64,000 nucleotides of DNA. It comes from Blastomussa wellsi (Eukaryota; Cnidaria; Anthozoa; Scleractinia; Plerogyridae). A program made the translations under genes and the position numbers. Shown piece by piece: positions 55,011 to 64,000 of this stretch; position 1 is the stretch's first letter, and every line of letters begins with the position of its first letter. The notes under the pieces were generated by a model. That model saw nothing but the letters and a program-made list of their open reading frames with translations, was not told the DNA's origin and searched no databases. The DNA lies in NCBI GenBank assembly GCA_947652115.1, contig OX393574.1:11357512-11421511 (forward strand). Reading direction: 5' to 3'.

Positions 55011-58000
55011 AGGGAAAAGGGCGAACTAGTTGGGACGTGATCTTCCGGCCCAACCTTTGCAAAATTAAAAAAAGTTCCATAAATGCTTTCTGAATTGGAC
55101 AGCTTGACACACAACTGCTTAGTGTCAGCACAACATCGGCAAATATAAGGGCGTAACAAGCCATAACAATGAACACACTGAGGTAATATTTGCAGTTGTT
55201 CATCTCTCGCTTGGTCTTTTTGCTTTTCTCGTTGAATGGTTACGTTTTTTTCAAAATGATTTTGCTCAAGTGTAATCTATTCTAGATCCGACTTCCTATA
55301 TTGCTCCGCGGGACGAAGGGAAGCCTGGGGACGATGTTGCTTCGTTGCCAAGGGCTCAAGCTGAACCAGGTGGCAATTTTACAAGCTGTGTCGTGTGCTT
55401 GTCACATGTTCGCGTGCGGTAGCAACACGCGATTAGAAGCTAAATGTTTTTTTCCGTCATCTGTCCCACAGATGCTCATGCTAAAATTACTGCAAGAATG
55501 GTTCGCTATTCAGGCTCTGAGATGTAAAGTTTGACTCTCTTTGTATTCTGAACACATCCAACAGGGATAAAATTGTTTCGTGCGCTTTTCTGCCACCAAG
55601 AAAACGTTTTGTTTTTTTAACCCTCAGCAACATCTAGGACGGAAGTTGAAAAGTAAACACGTTAGATCAGATATCCAACAAAGGAGTATCTTTAATTTTA
55701 ACTAGATCGCACGGATAACAATGTAAGAGATAAAACGAGGCAAAAGCACTAAAAGCTTGCGGTTTGCTTTTAAAGTTAATTCGCAAAGTACTTCTTCAAG
55801 CTATAGAATTCCGTGTGTATTCAAGGTTGGCAAATTGCTTAATTCATATAATGATTTGGGCTGTAAAGTTCCTAAACACGTTGTTAAAATACCCAGTTGA
55901 ACGGATGAAAAATTGCTTCCTTGAAAATGACCAACAAACATTGTGAACGATGTCCGGATACTTTTTGTAGCGGTACAATAAAAGGGCCCTATTTTTTATG
56001 AAATTATGATTGACTTAAATTTGTTTACGTTTACAAGAGCAAACTATTTGTTTATTCTTTCACAAGATCGAGCTCTTTACTTCAGAATCCATTACAGTGG
56101 AATTTATGGACCTTCTAAATTCATGAAGAGAAAGTGGCGTTCGTATTAAGGAGGTTAAATCAAATCTGCCATACTGAGTAAGGGCGTGCTTCGATCGCAC
56201 GAATGGATTGAATCGAAAAATTGTTTTTAAAGTTCCAAATTTCTTCCACAATCTCATTTCTGTTTCTTTTTGGTAAGTTTTGATCTGTTTTGCATCTACA
56301 GAGACTGGATAGAAAGAACCTCTTCATAAGTTAATTGTGCTAGCAATATTGCAACGACTATCGTTCATCTAGGCCAAAGCAATAAAATGTATGAAAACAG
56401 AATCCCAGTAAAACAAAGCCCCTTTGTGTTGCAATTAATAAGCTTAGCTTCATTACAAGTCGACTAAATATGCGGCCAAAAATTCAGTCACTTTACTTGA
56501 CCCAATACATTTATTTTAGTAAATTCTAAGACGATCTCCCTTGGTTGTTCAATTCTTTATTTCCCAATACCGTTAGCCCTTATTATATGTTAACATCCTG
56601 AAGAGAATTTCGGGATTGATCAGCAGACACTTTGCCTAGCGTAAAAACTTATCTATTCGCGTGTCCGGGTTCGTCACCTTGTTAATTAGAGTTTGAAGGT
56701 TCGGCACACCTTTAACGACTGTCCTCATTTTAATCAAGGATTATGTGATTAAAAATTTTAAATCAAGTCCACACAAAGAATTAGAAAACTTAATTTAACA
56801 GTGACAAAAGGGTTATGCTCCCTTTTAAAATACTGCATTTATCATTTAGTAATCAATCATGGAAAGAAAGTGCCATCTTTTTCTTTTGTTCGCAAGCGGG
56901 TACCGCTTGAATTCATCACCAAATACATCACGTTCACTAAATTTCTCATATTTTGTGGTCTACGCTACAAAATCCAACTGAAATCGCATTTGATAATATA
57001 TACATCACTTGATATAAGTTTAAATAAACTCGTTAAAGAGGCAAAATATATTGTTGGTGCAAACGAACAAAAAACATCTGTCAGTTCAGCGCTTGACATC
57101 AATGGCACTTTTTTAAAAAAAATGTTTGCAATTTCTTGACAGATAGATCAAAATTAAAATTTGCGTGGGATTTTTTATACTCAAAAATAGTCGAGAATTA
57201 TTGGGGATTACCAATGATAGGACAATCACATCACGCAAGACAGAATTTATTTCCACTTTCCAAAAAAACATAATTAAAAAAACAGTCGTGTTGATTGATT
57301 GAAGTAATTTGATTTTCTCAGTTTGAATTGATTTTGAATATAAATGCTAGCCAAAGTATTCATTTTCAACCTGATAACAGAATCGTGAACCGAAAGTCGA
57401 AAACTCGACCTTTAAAAAAAATCAGAGATTTTTTCCAACTGAAAAGCATTCTTAGTAAAATGAAACCAAAAAACCATCGATGGTATCAAACCTTGCGTGC
57501 GATAGCCTATTTATTTTAAGTTGGTGTGAGGTAAACAAGATTAAAATCACTGGGGTGAGATTTACCTCTAAGTCTATTATCGCTTTAACAAATAATTTGA
57601 CGAAACCAACGGAAAACTTAACCGCTTTCCTTTTCGAAGACGCTACACCTGTGTACACAATACGAAAAGGAAGCCGAAGGTCAACTACATTCCGGCGATG
57701 TAAATTGAGTCCCTGCAGTGCAGTTGTATAAATATAAATGACGAGCTAATTTAGCACAAAGCCACTTGTGACACTTGATGTATAATCGCGCGAGTTTATC
57801 TAAAGACGCGAAACTCAGGCACGGATTTCTTATGATACCCCACTCAAGAAGATCGGAGTGAGATTACAGTAGAAGAGCAAAAAGGTTAAAAGATTCCATT
57901 TCGTTAGAATTTTAATTCATTTACAACGATTATAATCAATCGTCAATCACAGTGAAAGGTTAACTCCTCCCGCAGATAAAAGGGCATTTTTTAGTTTCAT

Positions 58001-58046
58001 ATCAGGAGAAGCCATTGCGTTAAAGGACCCTTATTGACGCAACATC
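55011..58046. other. Upstream region of GPCR 6
   Basis: No gene established. On -, 55203 to about 55010 encodes a short frame with a hydrophobic, signal-peptide-like start (MNNCKYYLSVFIVMACYALI) that runs into the repeat at 54615-55010. I treat it as doubtful. Confidence 0.35.
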
Positions 58047-59573
58047 ATGGATAGAAACGTAACTACAACGAATGCGAATGGAAGCCTCCCGACTATATCA
58101 CCGGCTGAAGCACCAGGAGAATCTACAGGCTTCAAGATCACAAAGATATGTCTATATTTTCTTATTCTTTCTGGGAGCACCTTTGGGAACAGCATGGTCG
58201 CTCACATAATTAACAACACAAGAAAAATGCGTACCGCGTCGAACTTTCTGATCCTGAATTTGGCCATTTGTGACCTGGTGACGCCGTTGATCAGCATCGT
58301 GTTTGACTTTGTCCTTGAAGAAAACAACTATGAATGGATTTACGGAAAGGTTATGTGCAAAATCTTGTGGCCAGCGCAAACTTACTTCACTTGTGCGTCC
58401 TCGTTGACACTAGCTACGATATCCTTGGATCGCTACCGGATTATTATGCATCCATTCAAGACTCGACTGTCCACGAAACAAATTATCATCTTGATTTGTC
58501 TCGTACACGTTTTTTCGCTTGTGGCGATAACTCCGTACAGCTATGTTCTAGCCCTAAAACACGGATCTTGCGAAGAGAAATGGCCTGAATTTTCCTACAG
58601 ACAAGCTTACACATTTTTCTTGTTCCTCGTACAGTACGGATTGCCTCTGATCTTCATGGTGGTCATGTACAGCTTAGCCGTGCGCGCGCTTTGTCGCACC
58701 TCGGCGCGAACGCGCGAAAATTCTATCACTGCAAACGCGCCACGATTCATCATTAAGAAACTGAAGCAAGAGGCCAAAGAACAGAAAAAACAGCGAGGAG
58801 TATTTAGAGCTAATTCTGTTCTAAAAACACTCGGCGCTCTTAAGGCGCGAAGTATTTGGAACACTCCAAATGCAAAAGCGACGAAGATGTTTATTGTAGT
58901 TGTGGTTGTTTTCGCAATCTTCATGTTTCCTAATCAAGTTGTTTGGTTGTGGGCGGATTTTGGCGGCGGTATTAACAACCCGAATTTTACCAAACTTTCA
59001 ATCATATGCTGGTTATTTACATACACAAACTGTGTCGTTAATCCGGTCATATTTGGTGTCTTCAGCAAAGAGTTTCGCAAGGGTTTCAAGAAAATTTTTC
59101 AGAGAATTATCTGTTGCGAAAGATCCTCTGTGAAAAACGACAGCGTGGAGCGAATGCAATTTCTAAGCACTGTGGCTACTAAAACTGGGTCAGATTCAAC
59201 GGAATCAAACACTGTTGAATCATATTACAGGAAAAATAGCAAAGTGTCATTTCTTTCAACTCAACTCGATGAACAAGCAAAAGGATTAAACGTTAAACCG
59301 AACAAACATTTTCAAGAGCCAGCGCCGTCTTTCACGGGACATTTCTTGGATAACACACCCGAGAACACGACAACGAAATCTTTCAGACACCAGGATTCAC
59401 ACCACACGATTACAAGTATGTTAACGACTTCTAAGCCTGAGGGCGAATTAAGACATTTCAATGACCATTTAAGAACGACTTCTGTTAAACAATGGATTGG
59501 TTTATCTAACTCCATTTCATGCTCTGAAACTTTGAAAAATGCTCTCAACAGCTCACCGGAGACGTACTGTTAA
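58047..59573 (+). CDS. Class A GPCR 6, peptide-receptor-like, 508 aa
   Basis: ATG at 58047 (MDRNVTT, with sequons NVTT and NGS). TM1 FGN (Asn48), TM2 LAICD (Asp76), W97 with Cys104, DRY 128-130, His154 at 4.50, Pro163, ECL2 Cys175 in SCEEKWP, TM5 Pro200/Tyr208, TM6 FAIFMFPNQVVW (Met293, Gln297, Trp300), TM7 CWLFTYTNCVVNPVIF (NPxxF). Intracellular loop 3 is long (about 65 residues) and strongly basic (IIKKLKQEAKEQKKQR). The tail has a Cys-Cys palmitoylation candidate (RIICCERSS) and ends PETYC. It lies 17 kb from the nearest paralogue, the space between being repeats. Single coding exon; no lesions. Ligand unknown. Confidence 0.94.
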   Translation: MDRNVTTTNANGSLPTISPAEAPGESTGFKITKICLYFLILSGSTFGNSMVAHIINNTRKMRTASNFLILNLAICDLVTPLISIVFDFVLEENNYEWIYGKVMCKILWPAQTYFTCASSLTLATISLDRYRIIMHPFKTRLSTKQIIILICLVHVFSLVAITPYSYVLALKHGSCEEKWPEFSYRQAYTFFLFLVQYGLPLIFMVVMYSLAVRALCRTSARTRENSITANAPRFIIKKLKQEAKEQKKQRGVFRANSVLKTLGALKARSIWNTPNAKATKMFIVVVVVFAIFMFPNQVVWLWADFGGGINNPNFTKLSIICWLFTYTNCVVNPVIFGVFSKEFRKGFKKIFQRIICCERSSVKNDSVERMQFLSTVATKTGSDSTESNTVESYYRKNSKVSFLSTQLDEQAKGLNVKPNKHFQEPAPSFTGHFLDNTPENTTTKSFRHQDSHHTITSMLTTSKPEGELRHFNDHLRTTSVKQWIGLSNSISCSETLKNALNSSPETYC

Positions 59574-61869
59574 GGACACCAAGACTTACCTTCGAACTTT
59601 CAGTCCGTCTGTATAACTTCGAGCGAGACGAGTCAAACTCGCATATTACTGGGTCATAAATTTTTAGAAAAGATTTGACATTTTTAATGTCTATTGTAAC
59701 AGCGCTGCTGGGTGTAAAATTCGTGCTGGGCCTATTTGTACAAAGCGCCATCAAGGATTCCTTTTATGCTAGCAAAAGCAAGCTTTGTTCAGTAATCATT
59801 AGGCTCAACGTTCATAGTTATGTCACATGGCATAGCGACATTTTAAAACAAAATCTTTGCCTGTCAGTACATGATCGTTTTTCTAAGGGCTTAACTGAGA
59901 TGAATGTTACATTGCGAAGATGATGATCTAGAATTAAAACGCCATCGAATTCAGGAAGTTTAGGGCTCGTTTATTTTTGAACGGAAGTCGAACTTGTTCA
60001 AGGTGCATAGATACGTACACTTTTGTGTGTGTGCGTTTATAACGGCGCTTTCAGTTTCTGTAATGGATTAACCGATCTCAAACTTACGCCGCTTTATGCT
60101 ATAAACGGGTGTAAGTTTTAAGACCAAGGCAATGTTGCTTCAATAGAAGTTAATTCGCTGTCGTACTTGTAATAACATCTTTTATATAACCTGTTTGCAG
60201 ATTCAACTTTCCTATTGTATATATAGATTCTAATAACTCTCCCACGTTTCAGCAAAGTTCTCTAGCTTAATTATGCCATACACTGGGCATAAATTAGTGA
60301 ACTCGCCTTGAGATATTTCCAGTATCTAAGACAAATCAAAATGCAAGGACTGTAAAGCGTGCTTCAGCAAGATTCAAAATTTTGAGCCTTGGTAAAAGTG
60401 GGCATGACTCACAGATAAATTGACAAGTCTGTTAAAGTAAATTGCAGACGAACATTCTGGGGTGGTTTTCCGGTTTGAGACTGCCCAGCCTTTTCCTGAT
60501 TTCGAAGATAGCTCGACACAATTGTGGTGGCTTCAGGGCTCCCTGATGTCTGAAATCGTATCAACAATTGTATTTTTTCCGATAATCGCCTTTGATCTCC
60601 TGACATTACATACTGTGACACAGGAAAGAGTTGGCTTTGTGGCTGATCTGGTACAAAACCTGAATGCCATTGTATTCAGTTATGAATCAACTGACCAAGT
60701 GCTGATTTGCATCCTGAAGTAAATTGTGGTTTCCGGGACCACTCCTATCCCCAACAAAATGTACGTATTATTATCTTTTTTAAATCTTGATAAGCAGAAA
60801 AGAGTTGTCTCCCAAACTGACTTGGTGCAAAATTCTCTCATGTCGGAAGATGCCTGAAGTTTTTAATGTAGAAAAAGAAAATGCAAACAAACAAACAAAA
60901 GAGGTGTGAAATGATATTAACTGAGTTGTCCGTTCTTGTCCATAGGTAAACTGTAAAGCCTCGTGCCTAGTGGCCCATACCGCCGGAGCTTATCCCAGTT
61001 TTAGTCAGAAATATTTCAACAACAACAACAACTTTATTATCAATATTTAACTTCATTAAGCAATCTGTAATAACTTGACTGAGAAAGGTTCAGTTAACAT
61101 TAAATTGGTATATTTCGAAAAGTGCAAAATTGATGTAGATACGCTTACCATGCTTTTAATCGTCACTTCCTTATTGTAGCTCTGTTGAAAGAGCGATTTT
61201 AGTCCTAATTGAGAATAAGTGAAAAGCTTGAAAACCTTCATTATTTTCCATAACATGCATGTAACGACGAACGACAATTAGAACAAGAACAATGTAAAGG
61301 GTTAATTAAGATCATTTCCACCCATGAGAAGAAAGCGTGTAACACTCCTACGCTCGAAAAAGATAGGCGTATTCAGGATTTAGTCCTTCACTAAATCCTG
61401 TTAGGTAGGAACTTGATTACGTTGTCGAATCCTCGACTGATTTGAACCAAACAGTCATCTCCCATGGAGTTACTTGGCTCTGTCAAGCACGATTCTGACC
61501 TTGGAAGTTCGATAAAATCGGGCTTGCTAACACTGTGGTAGTGTTGGGAGAATAGTTTAAAGGCATTAAAAGATTACGAGATTCCAACCCGCACCCGTCC
61601 GGGTTAATTGGGTTTAAACGACGTGTGGGTGTGTTGTGTGATTCTGGCTTCCTGTTGTCGAGTCTTCTTCGACGCCGTGATGGTCATGGTGTGACTCGAT
61701 CATTAATTGCAAAAAGTGCTTTGTAACCATTGAAATAATATTTTACCAAAGTAGGAACTGGTGTCTTAAAACCATTAATTATAAGTTTAACTCTTCATAA
61801 GTCACTTTCATCGAATAAATGAAAAACAAATTGCCAAGAATCGATATTTTAGGGTTTAAAAACTATAAT
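59574..61869. other. Intergenic downstream of GPCR 6
   Basis: No gene. A hairpin AGGATTTAGT/ACTAAATCCT lies at about 61373-61398. Short frames show no homology. Confidence 0.35.
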
Positions 61870-61991
61870 CTATATATCAAACACGATAGACAGTGTTTCA
61901 TCACATTTCCAAACACAGAAGAGGGCTGAAAATACTCGACGCGTAGCGCTCAGAGTATTTCTGACGAATTTTGAGGTGCACGTGTTTGGTA
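61870..61991. mobile_element. Diverged relative of the foldback MITE at 16568
   Basis: Contains TATATCAAACACGATAGACA, GTGTTTCATCAC, TTCCAAACACAG, then AATACTC ... GAGTATTTCTGACGAA and GTGTTTGG. The left arm is clear; the right arm is decayed. Confidence 0.55.
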
Positions 61992-64000
61992 ATTAACGGG
62001 GATCATACACCCTCACATATGTTTGATAATCTTTTCAATCGAAACTGTAACAGAGAAAACGAAAAAATCGTAGAAATCCATTCTAATTAAGGTCAGATTT
62101 CAAACCACTGACTTTTAACTTGATGAATTGTTAATGATTTAAGTTGAAAACGATTGCTCAACCAACCCCGCCCACCCCCTCCCCCATCCCACCACACAAA
62201 CACCCGCACACATATCGATAATTCAAACTAAAACCCGTTTCTCTATATTTCTTTATTCACCTAGTTATAACTGCTCAAAACTTGGAGCAGTACTGCACAC
62301 TGAAATGCCTAAAATGATTTGTGTACTTCAGTGTTGTACTGTACGTAAGGTAAAGAATCGTCATACATTGGACAGTACCCTGACATTCTTGCTAATCGAT
62401 TTAGCAGGAATTTTTATATTGCATTGTGTAATCTTTTTTTTTTGAAAGGGATCCAGTGCGTTTTTCGAGTTTCGTAAAGAATATTCGTTTTTGAATCTTT
62501 AAACCTTGGATTAAATAATAGCAACAAGTTAAGTTACGTCAAGAATAATCGTTTGAATTCTGAAGTATCAAAGGAGTCGTTAGAGAAGCAATCCTTGATC
62601 ATATTGAATTCCATTCCGTCCTACCTCGTCATTGTCTGAGCCAAAAAAAAATCAAACCATTCAGTTGTTAGGTTTCATATTGTTCCAGCCATTTTAGAAT
62701 TTATTCTAAAAAATCATGCTTAAGATCACGGTAGTGTGTGGGCCGCTTAAAGGCTTGTCCTGGACTGGCCCGGTCTTGATAACTGCACCCAGGATACTGT
62801 AATGTAAGATTGTAATCACTCAAATATTTCCTTACTTGGCTTTATCAACTTTACTCAGATACTTAATTAACACGCCACAGCGAGGTCAGCTTTGAAAGTG
62901 CTCGTTCAGTTTCTTTTCATTGTTTTGATTCATTCGCATTCCATTTAATCCCTTCGGGAAAAGAAATAAAAAACGACTTAGATTTGTATTTCCTGCCAAC
63001 TAGAGTTGCTGTCAATTGGTTGCTTTCCTGGCAAACTCGCAATCTGATTGGCTATCGACCTTGCAAGTCGATTTCACCGAAAGGTGTCAAATAAAATCGT
63101 CAGTTAAAACTATTTTATCGATATTCTTTTCAAATATTCCAACCACGGAGTTATGCTAAAACAAATTGAAATTGCTGTCCGGCTCGATTTCAACCGGCCA
63201 TGACCTTTAATTTCCACGCCTTGCCAACTATCAGCATAGAAACTTCGAGCTCGCAGCTTTAATATAATTGTTAAAAAGGAACCGAAAACGTCACTCACTT
63301 AACAAACGTAAGGTTCCAAATAAGCCCTTTACAACGAAAAAATTGTAACCGTGGAAAATCAGTTTATTAGGATGGGTGCTTTTGATTGAAACAAATTGAA
63401 ACTGGGGAAATCTAACCTACAATTGTAGGTATTTAATATTTTTGAAATCCTCGATCGAAGTTGAAAAATTTGATTCGCGTTCAAATGTTCAAATTATATT
63501 ATTTGCCGGGCTTTAGTAATCAATTTAAAATCAGTATTCAAATAACTTGAGATAATACGAACGCTTCTATCTATTTCAATGATCCCGGCGCTATCTGATC
63601 TTAGTGTGGAGCCAGGCAAACTTGGAGGAATAAGGCAGAACAGTTATATTTGAATTAGCCTCGCACACATTGCCGATGTACGCAATTAAAATTAAGTTAA
63701 AATCCATGATATTGATGATGATAACAGGAATAACAATCTGTTGTGGAGCGAACAGATTCAGTGTAGTTTGAAAAGGACAAAACTGACAAGAATTACTATT
63801 TACCAAGGAGACGACGTGGAACAAGTAAGCTGTGTCGGCAACTGCGCCGGGCTAAAAAGGTTCTCAGTTATCAGCCATTACTTCACAAAAAATGCATTTC
63901 TTATTAAGCGGACTTCTCAGGAAAATACCTATATTACGTCATAGGTCAGTTTGGTTTACCATTGTACTGTGATAATCAGTTGCGTTTGAAGCGTTGAAGT
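61992..64000. other. Intergenic to window end, no gene recognised
   Basis: A C-rich patch at 62161-62205 and no credible coding frame. Confidence 0.35.

Noticed and set aside
54946..55203. Small secreted protein with signal peptide on the - strand
   Set aside because: The C-terminal third lies in the repeat at 54615-55010 (C-run translated as Gly), so the frame is probably fortuitous.
12406..59573. Opsins
   Set aside because: The position of the retinal-binding lysine (7.43) is Tyr in the receptors read here; ECL motifs point to peptide receptors.

Overview
The window is eukaryotic nuclear DNA, AT-rich, with long intergenic stretches crowded with transposon debris, one gene with ordinary GT-AG introns and several intron-less class A GPCR genes. 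I infer an anthozoan cnidarian, most likely a stony coral. The basis is the lineage-type peptide GPCRs, Penelope-like elements with GIY-YIG endonuclease, and several short repeat families that I recognise from coral and anemone genomes. I could not run a search, so the species is open.

Layout. Positions 1-6783 carry the 3' half of a TBC1D22-type Rab GTPase-activating protein gene on the + strand (five exons; earlier exons lie upstream of the window). Its introns hold a decayed L2/CR1-like LINE end, a Penelope-like element arranged head-to-head with a partial inverted copy, and a TTAA-flanked MITE. A 200-N gap inside the Penelope element is flanked by an 81-bp exact duplication, so the true gap is probably negative. 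From 7 to 12 kb there are only repeats: a ~95-bp tandem repeat split by a hAT-like MITE, a second TTAA MITE, and two adjacent small foldback elements with 9-bp target duplications.

From 12.4 to 59.6 kb lie six related rhodopsin-class GPCR genes, five on + (12406-14061, 19848-21311, 34554-35810, 39387-40874, 58047-59573) and one damaged gene on - (29800-28307). Each occupies one uninterrupted frame, apart from a 57-60 bp inverted duplication in the damaged copy. Their ECL1 and ECL2 motifs resemble neuropeptide FF/Y-type receptors. As a group they have lost two of the most conserved class A residues: Trp4.50 is His in all six, and toggle-switch Trp6.48 is Met or Thr in all six. They share new invariant residues (Gln6.52, Trp6.55). 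All six also end in the same kind of C-terminal tetrapeptide, [E/Q]-[S/T]-x-[C/L], a class-I-like PDZ ligand, in five cases with an unusual terminal cysteine. This diverged receptor family with a shared scaffold-docking tail is my main candidate for something under-described.

The rest is intergenic and rich in inverted-repeat elements: a 1-kb TAA-flanked element with G-run ends, a long-TIR element whose two arms encode homologous peptides around an AT-rich tandem core, a 71-bp-arm palindrome formed from the Penelope terminus with a hammerhead-ribozyme-like loop, SINE-like pieces, a ~105-bp satellite-like repeat, and a cluster of small hairpin motifs at 48.2-49.7 kb. No tRNA, rRNA, CRISPR or prokaryotic feature was found.
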